A DNA stretch of 64,000 nt from Dipetalonema caudispina (taxonomy: Eukaryota > Nematoda > Chromadorea > Rhabditida > Onchocercidae): NCBI GenBank assembly GCA_013365325.1, contig JABVXV010000121.1, positions 100,527 through 164,526 on the forward strand, written 5' to 3'. The notes under the pieces were generated by a model, which did not search any database, had not been told where the DNA came from, and worked only from the letters and a program-made list of their open reading frames with translations. A program made the translations under genes and the position numbers. This document shows positions 24,476 through 48,203 of this stretch, one piece after another. The stretch's first letter is position 1. Each line of letters opens with the position of its first letter.

Positions 24476-27060
24476 ATGTGACTATTGAAAGTTGTTAATA
24501 TTTCACGTGAATTAATAAGAGTTCTTTGGCAATTATATGCATATTTATGATAAAGGTCAAATATTCAATTGTGAAATAAAAAAACGAGAAAAAAAAAATG
24601 AGACAGTTGAGTAATAAATATTCATATACAGTATTAGAATTATTTTCTCATTATTATAATTTTCCTAAAGTTTTTTTTTTTTTGATTAGGGAACATTTTC
24701 AAATTTACCTCTTTTGAAACATAAATATACTTTCATTTGAATTAATATATTCCTCTTTTCTTTTTTCATACAAATTTGTAATTGAGGTACATGAAATTTG
24801 TTTGTATGAGGTAGATGAAAAAATTAGAAAAAAAACTGGAAATTTTAGCTTTTCCTCATTTTATGAATAGTTTGTTATATTGTTTGTACATTAGTTTATT
24901 AATGCATGGAAAATTTGGAGAATCTTTTATATAATTATTTATTTTTCAAAATTACATAGCTTTTCTGAATTATCTAAATTTAAATTATTCAAATTTTTAA
25001 TTTATTTTACATTAAAATCAGTTTCACAAACATTCGTTTATGCAACTTGTTTGTAAAGTTTACTTTACACTTCACATGAGTTTATATAATTCATTCTTTT
25101 GTTTAATGTACTTCTTTATATACTCACATATTTGCTTAATTCTGTTCCGTTTCTCACTTCCTTTCATGATTATTGCTTATTTGTGGTATTATTTGTTGGA
25201 GTAATTAATCTTTCAAAATTATAATAATATTTTAGAAAAATTTTTTCTTTTTATATTGTTTTGCACACTATGTTTAGTTACTAATCTTCATTGAACGATG
25301 ATTTACAAGTTGTTCGCTTTTTCTTGAGTTTTTAAGAAAATTTTCAAAAAATAAATTTTTAGATTTAAATAATTGTTTATATATTATGTTATTATCTTCC
25401 CTCTTCTCATCATTTCCCCTTCTTTTTTCTTCAATTTATTCTTACTTGTTTAAAAGTTTTTTTTGACTTCCTTTTAAGCTATATCTTTTTTTTTTCGTTA
25501 ATTTACTTTAATTTATTTATTCCTCTCTCCTTTTTTATTTTGCCTTTAAATAGTTTAACATTAAACTGTATGAATTTTTTCACTTTTTGCATTAAAGTTT
25601 ATGAATTTTGTCGCTTACTATACAAATATATTGTCATTCAATGATTTTGACAATGATATATAAAGACCTAATTTATATACCATTCATTTGTTTCATTCGA
25701 TGATCCATCTTCTAACTGTACCCTAATTATCATTCCTCTTCCCTACATACTCCATTCCTTACTTTTCTAATTTGTTGAACAATATGATAATTATTAGTTT
25801 TTTATATGGTTTATTATTACATAAATTACAATTATTAACTATTGTCATAGCTATACTTTTTTATTCATATTATTATTGTCAATGATCATTGAACATTTAT
25901 AATGGTAGTTCTGGAAGTTACCTTCTGTTCACTTTTTCCATCCTTTTCATATTTTCATCTTTCAATCATTTACATTCCTATTCTGCTCATACCTTTACCC
26001 TATTTTTATTCATTTTCACCCTATCATCATTACCTCTACCATTTGATTTGCTAGTTTTCCTTCTTCTCAGCACTTTTTTTCCTAACCGACCGGTTTTTCT
26101 TCATTTTTTCTTACCGTTCATTCTATCGAAATACTATGATATTGCTGTAATTTTATTATTATTATTAATTACTTTTATGGTTACTGTTAATTGTTAGCGT
26201 TAATTACTACTAATAATTTATTAATACCGACTAATGTCATGAATTATGAATATCTGTCATTATTATTGGTAGTAATAATTATTATTAAATTACCAACCAT
26301 TAATTATTAACTGTTGTTACTGTTATTTCGTCTTCATTTTCTAATTTCTTATGTGTTAAATTTTCCGTGAAAAAATTTTAATTTTTAAAATTGGCATCCA
26401 AGTTTCTGGAAAATGTTCTTTTTTTCTTTTTTTAATACTAATCAGTTTAAATTTAATGTTATGCATATGTCATTGATGGTTATTTTAATCTACATTGATC
26501 ACTGTTACAACTGGCTGTGTGAATTAATTCTTCACTGATAACTGTGGCCGCTTTAAATTGAACTTTTTTTTTTTCTATTTTTTAATATATTCCATAATGT
26601 TCAAATTTCTCATTTACATCGAAACATACTTGTACTTCTAAACATACTTACGTTATTTACAGCTATGTTTACTTACATTCACATATTACTTATCAATCTG
26701 TTTATCAAATTTTTAAAGTATTAAATTTAAACTAAATTTAGCGTACTACTTTGAATATTTTATTCTTCCCGGAGTAAAAATAGTACGATGGAATGTTCTG
26801 TTCGATCAGTTATTAGTGAAGATTGTTTTAGATTCATTAGAAGCTGATTTCTTGTATTGCATTTACTTTGGCAGATTAAATTATCAAGCATACTTTACCA
26901 TGAAAAATTTATTTTTGAAACGTTTTCGTTTCATTTCCAACTATAGTTCACACATATGTTTAGTTTTCAAATCTGACTTAACTTGAAAGTTTCCAAAATT
27001 TTGTACAAAACATTCTTGTGTTCTTTTTCATAAAATTTCATCTATAACCTCAAATTCACG

Positions 27061-27097
<37 letters not shown>
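27061..27097. repeat. Poly-A tract
   Basis: Homopolymer of about 37 A. It could be the tail of an old retro-insertion, but no target-site duplication or element body is visible. Confidence 0.85.
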
Positions 27098-27099
<2 letters not shown>

Positions 27100-28253
27100 C
27101 TTCTTATGCTTGATTGACAACTCTTTCAAAATTCTTTCAAAAACCAATTTTTAATTTTATATTTTGCTTTAACTAATAGGATAACTAATAAGCATTCGGC
27201 AAATTGCATTCTTTCTTTTTGTTTTCAAGATTGATCTTTCTCTAATTGAGATAAAAATTTTCTCTCGTCTTCAAAGATTAATCAACGAATCGCATTAAAA
27301 TTGTCATTATTATAACAGGTTTTTTGTAAATGGAGTTACAAGAAAGATTACCGAAAAACCTGTTATATTGACAACGACTTTTTTCTTTTAATCTTTTTCT
27401 TCTTTTGCACTGTACGAATACTTTTGATTTTTTTTTTTTCATTTTATTTCTTCTTTTTTTTTTTTTTTTTGCTTTTTTAAATTACTTTTCAGTGATAAAG
27501 GCAGAAACGTATTTTTTTAACGCCAATATTTGTGCGGAATATTTCAAGAATGCATTCGCTAATATTGCTGATTGGAATGATAACAGGTTTATGAAATTCT
27601 TTTTTGGAAATTTTATTTCGTTAGGATTATAATTTCTTCTTATTACATTTGATGCCACATATTAAATAGAAAAAACAAATAAATATTTCGATTTTTGAAA
27701 TATTTTGAAAGATACCGTAAAGTTATTAATTATTTGACAAAGAAATAGCTTGATTTAAGCTACCAGTCAAAGTTATTTTACATTCTACATCATTTTTTCA
27801 ACACAAAAAAATTATTTCATCTTATAATTTACAACGGTAGTTACAGCATTAAGCATCCAAGAAAAGCAGCAAGAAAACGAAAAAAAAAAACGACTAAATA
27901 AGTAATTAGTTAGCGGAATAGATACCAACTGAAGAAAAGTTAAAATCATTGTTAACAAAGTAAATAATTATATGAATTCATTGTATGAATAGGCGAAATT
28001 TAGAATTTTAAAAAATTTTTATCACTTAAAAAGACGAAAAAAATGGAATTTTTGCTTATAAGACAATAAATTTTATTTATGAAACAAAATGTGTATTAGA
28101 TTTTAATGATTTTTAATTGCAGCAGTCAATAATGAGAATGAGAAAAACAAATATGGTTGATTTGTAGTGTAGTTATGTTCACTAAAAAAAAAAAAAAAAA
28201 AGAGAAAGAAAAAAAAAAGAAATTTCTTTCAAGTACTAGTGGATAGTCGAGAA

Positions 28254-31200
28254 ATGTATCGTCGTACATCTGTAGCAGTTATTGGTGAAGGTGCTTCTGG
28301 AGCATCATCAGCTTTAGCATTGATTGAACGTGATCCAAGTCTTAATATCACTATCTTTTACAATGTACCATTTGAACAAACTGTTAGTTTTGGTCCTGCT
28401 GGTTTATTTCGAGTTGATACACTTCAAAACAGGTTTGTTTAAATGTGCAAAAAAAAAAAAAAAAAAAGAAAAACAAATTCACAACTATTTGATATTTCAA
28501 TTTTTATTTTTCTCATTTACAATAGTCTATAAATAACAGTAATGGATTTTAAATTCTTCACATTATATCCTTCGTTCTATTTTCCTGTATTTTTTAGTTT
28601 CCGGTTTTTTTTTTATTTTATTCTTCAATTATTCCATATTCCTTCTTCTACGTAACGTAAACATGTTTCTTTTTTTTTTTTTTTTTTTTACAAAATCTAT
28701 TGAAATAATTAAATAACCGTATGTTTACTTTACGTAATAGCTTCAATCGTACTAAGAGAGAAAAAAAAAAAGAACAGTATAATATGTGAATTAAATTCCG
28801 TACGAATGTATCATGTATCAATTAGAAAGTTCACTTCATATTATTACATGAATAATTCAATCAGTTGCAATTAATTAAACAATATTCAATTTATCTACCT
28901 GCGAAATGTAGGAAGTTTAAAAGAAAATGCAATAAATTCGAAAAATTTAATGAAAATGTTTAAAATGTTTGGTGACAAATAATGGTTGGGAGTTGTTTAT
29001 CGTGCTGAATCGATTTTCAACCAAAAATTTTTAAATCAAGTTTAAATCAAACCTTAAAAAAAAAAGACGAAAAAAAAGTACTGTTATTTATGAACTATGG
29101 GATAAATATCAAATTGATGAAGGGAATTTGCTTCCTTATTCATTCTTAGTGAAATTGAGGGAGCAGAGAATGGAAAAAATCGTGAAATCAGTGGTAAAGT
29201 AGTAGAAGTAAGGAAAATATGTGGTTTAATGAAGCGATGTGTAGAAAATGAAATTAATTATAGTTTAAAGTACTTTAAAAAAAAAAAGATCCACTTCAAA
29301 TGTTCTAAATAATTTACAAATCTTTTGATATATATAATGTATTGAAGTATTTTGAATGTTATTAATTACTTATTATCATTGTAAGTTTTATTTAAATTAA
29401 TCATTTCATTATTATTTACAATGAATAAAAGAAATTTTTTTAAATTTATTTTTTAAATGAAATATTCGTCAATTCCTTCCTTTTTTTCTTTCCTATTTTT
29501 TAGAGCATATGGAAGACGATCATTTCGTCGTTATGCTAAATTGTTTCGAGAATATGGTGGTGATGTATCTGGTGTTAATTTATTATCGGGACATATTTTA
29601 TCAACAAATTTGACAGAATTAGTTGAACAGGTTCTGTGATTCATTTTTTCTTCCTGTAAAATTTGTAATTTTTTTTTTCGGAGTGTACTAGTGTAAATTT
29701 TTTGAAACTAAAATTAATGCTGTTTTGAAATATGGAAAATTTTAGTATGATTATTGAAATTATTTTAAAGGATGAAATTTATGGTGATGTTGTTTACAAT
29801 TTTCGTTATCTTCGAGAGAATGAAATGCAACAATTTGCTGATCAACATGAAAATGGTCGTGTGTTTGCGATCCATTTTACAACATATACAACGGAAGGAG
29901 GTAAATATATACCATGGATGAAAAAGCAACTGATATCAAAAGGTGTACGTTTTATACAACGTCATATTAATACAGTTAGAGATGTAAGTTTAGATTTACC
30001 CGTTCTAATTTATGTTAATATTCCTTTTAAATGTTATATATTATATAACGTTAATGTTAAGATGAATAACGAATTTTTACAAGGAAAATTTATGTGGGAA
30101 ATGAAGAATTTTTTATATGAAAATAATTATTGGTTGGACGAAAATTTTAGTTGAATGGAAAATGTCTAGTTAAAATTTAAAGTCGCAATTAAAATTCAGA
30201 CAGTGTGATCAAATCCCTTGTTACCATGTAAAATTGACATTATTTTTTTTTATCAATATTATTTTGCTGTTTTCTTATTGTTTCTTCCCTATTATTTTTT
30301 TTTACCATATTTATGGCTAAGAAATGTGAATATGATTGATGAAATATTTAAAGGGTCATATTTTTTAAGATAAGGTGCAGATTCAAATGTTCCCTAAAAG
30401 ACTCTTTCTGTCATCCTTATGTTTGCTAGTCTAAATTAATCGAAATAATGCAACAATAAACAAGCAGAATTGATTTTCAATCAAGTAAATAATTATATTA
30501 AATATTTATAGCTCTTCGACGAGTTTGATGTTATCGTGAACTGTGCAGGATTAAACGGTGGTAAAGTAGCAGGTGATGGTGATCACAAGAATATGTTTCC
30601 AATACGAGGCATTATATTTGAAGTAATATTTTAAGCATAATTTCAAGGAAATCAGTTGATATCTTAGTCAATTTCCGCAAAATAGTGTAAATATAATAAA
30701 ATGAAATGCTGGAATGAATGAGCTAATTGAGGATGACTTTTTAGTTCATTTTATAAAAGGTACGCAGTGATTTGATTACATAGCTTTTAATTAGCCTGAG
30801 TTAGTATTGTTTCCGCTTTAATTGAAAATATATCTTATAATACTTCCTTATGCAATGTTTTTATCATTCTCACATCGTATTTTAATTATACGACTAAATT
30901 TTACTAAAAGAACAAATAGTTTATGTAAACAGTGGGATATTCTCATCATGTGTTGCTTTTTTCTAAAAAAAAAAAATCAATTTTGTAACAGAATGGCTTA
31001 AAGGTATACCCAATATTTGATTGATGGGGAGGTTATTTCTTATTCTCTTAGTTTATTTTTCTTTAAAATTATTATTTTTATTTTTTTTAATTATTTTTCT
31101 AGACAGTTTTACATTTTAAAAATTTTCAGTAATATTATTTCAGGTTAATGCAACATGGCATAAGCATTTCCTATATAAAAGATTTGAAACATTTTCTATA

Positions 31201-32519
31201 CCGACGTTAGTTTTCATTGTTCCATCCATTTTTATCCTTTATATATTTGTTCTTTGATCATCATATCCTAACTGTCATACCTGCTTTATAGCATTGGTTT
31301 TGTATTTTCAGCACAGATAAAGTATTCATCGGATCTGTGAAACAGGCTGGTAGATACGATCTTGAAATTACACCCGCTGATCGGGCTGATATCCTTAACC
31401 GGTACTATCGATTGCAACCAGCAATTAAAGTAAGTATGAAATGTGTCAAAATTAACGAATAGTTTTGTCGAAATTTTGATGGCGGAAATTTGACAAAACG
31501 CTAATTAATTTACCAAGTATTTTCCGAATGTGACATTTTTTTGTCTTATTTTATTTTTTCCATTTAAATAATGATTCCTAAAAGTTAGGGGAAAATGTCC
31601 TTTGCATTTTTGCTGTTTCCCATTTGATTGAATACTGATTATATATATATATATATATTTATTTATTTACTATATCACATTCAACTTTATCTTATTCAGT
31701 TTAACTCATTGCGGTATAGTAAACCAAGAAAACATTACTGAATTCAGTTAACTTAATTTAGGCCATTATATAATGGCCATGATAATAAAACACACTCATT
31801 AATTAGCTTTGTTGATCTCGAATCATTGATTCTTTCATTTCAATGAGTGGTAAAATTAATAATAAAATTAATTGGCAAAGAGACAGATAGCTGCCCTTTC
31901 ATAGGGTGCAGCTATTCTAAACGAATGGTCTGGTTTGAGACCGGGTCGAAAGGGAGGTATTCGATTGGAAATGACAACGATTCGATTCCCAACTCCAAAA
32001 TTAAAGAAAACTTCTAACGAGAAAGTAGTCAAGGTTTGTTGCATCATTATTAACAGCAAAGAAAGTCCAAATCTTCTTGAATAAGAATATTAACTACCCT
32101 ATCAAATATCATTCAATGTTGATGACGTATAAGACGTGATAATCTAGTAGCTATATCTGATCCATGATAATATCTTCCACAACATCGCCACTTAGTAATT
32201 AATCTGTAACAGTCATTCACTTGTTGATTTGTAGGACTAATTGTTTCAATATGTTGGATTGTTACACCGAAGGTATTGGATTATGCGTTGTTTTAGAGAT
32301 TTAAAATTGATCATTATTTTATGTTCCTTTTTTAAATAAAAACTTATTGTGAGATTAAAATCTGAAAAAAAAAATGCATTTTTTCAGGTGGTACACAATT
32401 ATGGTCATGGTGGACATGGTTTAACTTTAGGTTGGGGTTGCGCTGAAACAGTTGCTGATCTTATCGTAGGTAGCAACAGCCGCGACAGCAGAAGCAGTAG
32501 TAGTATTAGCTATGAATAG
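28254..32519 (+). CDS. D-aspartate / D-amino-acid oxidase (FAD flavoenzyme)
   Basis: Oxidatively deaminates D-amino acids, giving the 2-oxo acid, ammonia and H2O2. Eight exons close to 356 aa, normal for the family: 28254-28432, 29504-29630, 29771-29983, 30512-30622, 31144-31205, 31312-31429, 31905-32033 and 32388-32519. The FAD-binding start is [10 protein letters not shown] (GxGxxG, residues 11-16). NCAGL is at 183-187. The substrate-carboxylate arginine sits in GLRPGR (282-285). The DAO signature HNYGHGGHG runs from 316. The stretch [10 protein letters not shown] resembles nematode DDO proteins, so D-aspartate oxidase is somewhat more likely than a general DAAO. The C-terminus is a short Arg/Ser-rich tail ending ISYE, with no PTS1 peroxisomal tripeptide; no signal peptide is evident, so location is unclear. 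A tttcaag acceptor 17 bases before the ATG supports the start. Confidence 0.88.
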
Positions 32520-33488
32520 GAAATATTAATCAATGATGTTTGTACATTTCGCATTTGTTATTGTTATTGTTGTAGTATGATGAGATATATAGAATGAAAA
32601 TGGTCTCAGGTATAAAATTTGAAATGTTGTAAATTTTTGAGAAACAAATGAGATGTAATAAGAAAGTTGAAGTAGTGAGAGAAGGAAGAAAGAGGTAAAA
32701 CTGAAAAGTTTTATTGATTACAAAACTCTTTTTAATATTTATCTTATTGTGTGCACAAAAAAATGTTCAAAAGATTGTTTTGACAAAGGATATCATTAAT
32801 CACAGAATGAAAAGATACAAATAGGATTTTAAAAAAAATATCCGAAAAATGATAATCATTTTGAAGATAAAATAATGATAAAAAGCATAAGGATAAAAAG
32901 AATGTGAAGAAAATAACTTGCAAATGTATATATTTATGAAATATTGTAATGGTATGATCATATTCCGAAAATTAACACCTCTATGTCTTTCTCTTTGTTT
33001 TTTTTTTTTTTATTTTCTTTATTTTGTTAATTTTTTATGATGATAAAGAAATGATTTAAATGATTAACAAGATGTTTTGCATTTTTTTTTTTTTTCGTCC
33101 ACAAATGATGTTGATATGATATGTGGTATGATTGAAAATATCAAATCAATATTTGTTTTGAAATCACAATAATTTTTCTTAAATTTTTGTTACAAATTTA
33201 ATAGAATTGAAATTACAATGATTTTTTTTTTTTTTTTTTCATCCAGAAAATCATTAATATTAAATAAAGGGTAAATCATATGTTAAAAACATTTAATTAA
33301 GATGACTTTTTTTGAGGATTTGAAATTATATATATATTAGTTAAATTAAAAAAAGCATAACATTATAACTATTATTATTATCAAATTATTTTAGCTATTC
33401 CGATATGTGATATATTTAAATAACGATTGGGAGATAATTAATTTTAAGAATTGTTAATTATCAATAATATATGATAGTTTTTGCAGCA
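32520..33488. other. Intergenic region between the oxidase and URI
   Basis: About 1 kb holding the oxidase 3' UTR and the URI upstream region. It is rich in T-tracts; no exon is seen. Confidence 0.5.
33484..33486 (+). promoter_or_regulatory. Candidate spliced-leader acceptor before URI
   Basis: The sequence agtttttgcag ends two bases before the URI ATG at 33489, a typical nematode trans-splice context that supports the start. Confidence 0.5.
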
Positions 33489-37810
<4,322 letters not shown>

Positions 37811-39562
37811 ATTTATTATTTTGTTAGTTACGTAACAGATCTTTGCAGATCTTTGCAACTGTTTGGTATTTGAAGTGTAAATAAGTTAAATTTTTTTTCT
37901 TTTTTTCTTTAAACAGTCAGTACACAAGCCGCATTACAAATCATATGCAGTTATATTCATATTCAAGAATGAAAAAGTTTTGCAATACCAGTTTAATATC
38001 GTTAATGAAAGCAAACATTGCTAAAAATTGAATTATTAAATGGGATTTTATTACACTTCCCAACTTCCATTGATTATGAATACCTTTCAAATATAATTTA
38101 ACTTTTTAACCAAATTTTTACCCGTTTCATTCATATTTAATATAAGCATTACGAAAGTTGACACTGAAATTTAAGTTTTACATCAAGGAAAAATGTATAT
38201 TAAAAATTTTTTGCATATAAAATATGGTCTTATCCCACTTTTATAATGTGGTAACAAATTCAAACCATCGGGATTAATCCAGTCGTTTTCTTACTGTTGA
38301 TAGTACAGTTGTTTGATTAGATATGATCAAATTTTCCGAAGCCAGACTTTCAATCATCTCATCTTAGTCACATATTGACTGTTGTTATAGTCCAGGCTCC
38401 ATATTACCATCATTGATGATAGTATCGCCTTCTCAGATTGTTTCAACATTAAAGAATACTTGATTTACCGGTTTAATTTGAATATCGTTTCAATCACTTC
38501 TGGCACTACAAGCTCTGGTATCACATATATGTACGTATTTTTGTTTACGTTTACGTCTTAGCATTTCATATTATGACGTAGTCATTTTTACTTATCCATT
38601 GCATCATATTATCATGTAGTTTATATTCTTTTTTTTTTTATATTTATATTTAGAATTAATTTTGTTAATGAATTCTATTTCCGTATTTTAAATTCCATTA
38701 GTGGATTCGATTTACTATGCATGCACGCGAATTTTATGTACCACTTATGTATGTATGCATACATCTATGTGTATAGATGTATGTCAGGTTGCGTGAATTC
38801 GGTGGATAGAATATGATCAGCAGTATGCGTACGGAAAGTCAAAACAATAACCGAAATGAAATAACAGTAAGGAAAGAGGAAATTATATAAGCAGCAGTGT
38901 AAAAAAAAAAAAAAAGAAAGTGAAATATAAAAAGAAAATTAAAGAAAGAACATTTCAACATTACCCAACAGATTTATATTTACATTGTGGAAAAGTTACG
39001 TAATATGATGACATAACTCCCAATATTGGAGAGCAATGGTTAATCTTTACCGATATGCCAACTGAATTTTTCAAAATTCTATGAAAAAATTCACTGGTTA
39101 AAAATTCATCTCAAAAGGAAGAAAAAATCTTTGTGATGCAATATTTCTCAATATATATCGTTGTAATGAGTAAACTGTTCAAATTTAAATCATTTTTCTC
39201 TTAGTCTAATTTTATCTTGAAAAAATGGACAAATGAATTAGATAATAAATTCATTTTATCCGTTAAAGATAATGAAAGATTACCATTAGCTAATGTGATT
39301 TTGATTAGAAATAATTGAAAATTAGGAAAAAGAAAAGTGATGAGGATTTAGATATGATGTAAATTTTAATTATTCAATACATAATAAAAATTTTAAAAAT
39401 TTAACCTAGAAAATATACATACGTATATATATATATATAATAAATGTACAAGTAAATAATTACTATAATTATATTTTATAGATTAATAATAAAATTATGA
39501 AAGCTTATAAAGGATAAAAGAAAAGAAAGAATGATAGGAAGATTATTAAAGAAAAGATAAGA
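37811..39562. other. Convergent intergenic region between URI and Rab27
   Basis: About 1.75 kb holding the 3' UTRs of two convergent genes. It contains an overlapping pair of palindromes at 38751-38783 and several A/T tracts. No exon is seen. Confidence 0.5.
38751..38783. repeat. Overlapping palindrome and inverted repeat
   Basis: A perfect 14-base palindrome, atgtatgcatacat (38751-38764), overlaps a 10-bp inverted repeat, catacatcta (38758-38767) and tagatgtatg (38774-38783), with a 6-base loop. It could extrude or form a small hairpin in the 3' UTR; it may also be just a degenerate TA/CA repeat. Confidence 0.5.
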
Positions 39563-44865
<5,303 letters not shown>

Positions 44866-47800
44866 TCACATAAAAATATCACCATTGGAATTTTTTACTG
44901 AGCGTCTTAAAGCAAAAGAATAAAAAATTAGTAACTGCGCAGCACTAATTACCAAAGTTGTCGAACAAACGACATAAAACATACCATCAATGAGTTGCAA
45001 ACTGGTCAAATTATTCGTTTGATAATCCTGAATTATTTGAAAAACTGAGAAAAAAATTTTATGAATTCTTGAAATAATGTATGCTTTCGTTTTTCTATTT
45101 ATGCTTTGTCCCATTCAAGCTAATATATAATGTCTAAATGCCTAAAAATATTGAATATAGAATGCCTTCTACTTTCATTAGCTCATTAAAATTGCTTACC
45201 ACTTGCACTTGCTCCATACCTTATCTTGCACTTAAGCGTTACCTATGTTTAGCACATGCATATTACCAATGAACCACATTTCAAAACCGTCTGATTACCG
45301 CCGATAAGGGCATTTAATGTTAAAAATAATCCAAGGTAGGAACTTTTAATATTAACCTTATAACCATAATGAGTAAGGAACATTACGATAACAAAAGGTG
45401 CAGTAGACTGAGCTGGTCTGACCAACAAAGCTGCTAAACTATATATAATAGTAGAGATTGGCTTCCTGAAATTTATATTGATCAAAAGCTAAAAATTTCG
45501 CCTATCAATAGTTTAATATTATCAACAACTAAACTGCTTTCTCGGAAAATTATTACTGAAAACAAGATTAACGTCAAGTTAAAAAAATTTGACATAGCAA
45601 TACATTCAATCCTTATTTTTATGGAAAAATTATGGAAAATGGAAAATTTGTCGGCTTACTGTCTTGAAAAGAACGTCATATCTTCGTCAATATAATCAGC
45701 TAACAAAACTTGATATAATGGAGCTGTTGAATGAACCGATATACTAAAAGCAAATGGAATTGTTATTTGAGAGTCATTAAATTATTTAGTTAAATTTTGT
45801 TACAACACTGATATTGGTACCTAATTTATGGAAGAATTTTATAAACGACGATTAAAACAAAAGATACACGGTATTACTTAGCGGATTTTTATTCAATAAA
45901 CTTCTATTTATTTGCTATGAACAATTCTACTCAATGATCTATTCGTCACGATGTGTTAAAAAAGGGAAATAGATGTTTTCATGCAATACATACACAGCAT
46001 ATTGTAGCAACAATTAAGCCTTGGTAACACTTCGAAGAAAATGATAAGTAATAATACTATATAGCAACAAAAATTGAGTATTCAAGGAAAATACCTGTCA
46101 AAAAACATGAACAAAATGATCAGATATGGACGATTATATCCAAAGATTAGAAGAAACAAGGAAGCAATCAAGGAAGCTATGAATGATTTCATAATAACTG
46201 ATGCAACACCTATTCTGTTGATTGTTTTACCGCTTAATAGCACAAACAGCTGCAACATATTCGAGAGGAAAAATTCCTTTTTATGATATTTCTGCTTTTT
46301 TGAATTAAAAAATTAAACTTATTGCAAAATAAAACGAAAAGTGAGTAAAAACCTGAGGGGTAAGTGTACACGCCGCATAGAAAAGACTCATTTTCCATGA
46401 TCCTTTTACCATAACTTGCTCTGGAATGAGTATTTCGATGGCAATAGCAGCAAAGTTCAAATGAGCGGTTGACCTAGACATAGGAATCACGTAAGTTTAT
46501 GTCAGCTTAGAAAAAACTGTTTTGTTTGTAGGTTCAAAATTTAAATAAATCTTATGAAATTTTCAAGTTGGAAAAAATCCTAGAAAAAGCAAAAAAGAAA
46601 ACAAACCTGCACGAGTGAAGAAAATAGGTTATAGTAATGATTCGGAAATCACGTCTTGTTAGTATCTGCTTCGTTATTTTGAAAGCACTCGAAAATTTTT
46701 CTGTAGACTCCTCCTGCAGCAATGCTGATGAAGAGGGTAAATCATCATGAACCAACTTGTTTCGATAACGTAACGAGCCAGTGATTTTGAAACAAAGCAG
46801 TGCTAATACCGCGATGACAACACTAATGCACTGGAAAATCCAGAAATCCTGCAATTGCGTCGTTTAATATTATGATGAAAACCTCTAAACCCACTAATTA
46901 AGCAATACCGTTGCGGAAAAAAAAAATTAAACTACATTTTTGGATACACTTTATTAACTTATATTTGGAAAGTTGGGTTTTTCACTGAAAATCTCACTTG
47001 CTATTATAGGTAAGAAATTTTGCTTAGACCTTTACATTACAACGTATTTCCATAAAAGCTATTAAATCAAATATATTATAATCAAAAGTTAATGAAGTGT
47101 GAAGCGAAACTTACATTCAATCCACTTGTCAATTTCTCAGTTATTGGTACAATATTCACGGATAGAAGAATGGCAAATTGGGAAAATTTTAAAGCCGAAA
47201 CACGTTCGGACTTATTACAAGTCGTTTCTGCGAACAAAGCACTCCATGCAACACTTACACAACTGTAACAGATAATAACTAACTTTAAGATTAACAGATG
47301 ACTGAAAGTGAAAAATATCACTTTAATTAATCCATAAAGTAAGCATAATTTTCAATGATAGATTTAAATAAAACTGGAGGAAATCTCCATTTATCCATTC
47401 AGTTAAAAAGAAAAAAGATAAAATAAAAAAGACCAAAAGAGAGATACCTGTAAAAGGCATCATAGAAAAAAAGGCCAAAAACCAAATGACATCCGACAAC
47501 GTACGGTGATGACGATCCATCCATGCTGTTCCATGGAAACCATAAAATCAAAAAAGAGGCTGCTAAACAAGGTCCCAAGATTGATATCACTTTTGTGCGG
47601 CAGTGAAACCATGTACTGCTTACATCCTGAAAGCAGAAAAAAATTAATAAAAGTTATAGAATTATTAGAACTTCGTCGTACCAATTATTACTAACTGAAA
47701 AAAATAAATAAATATACCAAGTAAACGATTATAAAAACTGTTTCACAAATGACTATTAAGTAAATAAGTTATCAAACAATAAAAATATTTGATATGATGA

Positions 47801-48203
47801 ATGATAAAGAGACTTAATCCGATAATTTATTTCAGCCATTTGTATTGATTCCATTAAATAGCATTCATAAATCAGAAAAATAATAGTAAAAGAATTCAAT
47901 AAAGCCGACAATTTGTTGTTATCTATGATTTTTTAGCATTCCTTACGTAGGACAATATTTTTATTTACTTTTCATGATACTTCTTGAATGGCATTAATTT
48001 CTAACTTGAGCATAACCAAACAACGGATCGTTGATAGCATTCCAAATAGCGAATAATATCTGTGCTATACCAAACCAAAATTGATCGATCTTATAAATAT
48101 TCAAGAAAACTTTAACATAATAAAACATGAAGAATGTCTGCATTAGGCTCATAGCCAATTGACCACAGCACAGAGCACCGTTTACTGTTATACCCATTTC
48201 CAT
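44866..48203 (-). CDS. TMEM180/MFSD13A-like MFS membrane protein
   Basis: A multi-pass membrane protein of the major facilitator superfamily; the substrate of this family is not established. About nine exons on the minus strand. The first encodes a start MEMGITVNGAL, then AMSLMQTFFMFYYVKVFLNI and FAIWNAINDPLFGYAQ; the last motif, N-D-P-L-F-G, is typical of the TMEM180 group. Later exons give LVFGLFFYDAFY, a helix with AWSALFAETTCNKSERV, then DFWIFQCISVVIAVLALLCF. A cytosolic linker follows (LLQEESTEKFSSAFK), then RRDFRIITITYFLH and four to five further hydrophobic segments, ending in SFALRRSVKNSNGDIFM at 44866-44868. I estimate 450-500 aa and about 12 membrane spans, normal for the family. 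Identity rests on motif order; exact exon borders were not all closed. Confidence 0.75.

Larger units (their letters stand above)
23169..28253. other. Long AT-rich gap with two orphan exon candidates
   Basis: About 5 kb between TAF11 and the D-amino-acid oxidase gene. Most is T-rich, low-complexity sequence with a CA/CATA-rich patch around 24400-24475 and a long poly-A at 27061-27097. Two blocks look like exons on the plus strand. One is 23998-24087, with a tttttcag acceptor and gtacat donor; it is open for 30 codons and contains MDVETVGKDEILMG. The other is about 27492-27587, with a cttttcag acceptor and gtttat donor; it contains NANICAEYFKNAFANIADW. I recognise no family in either, and no start or stop exon could be joined. 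Confidence 0.35.
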
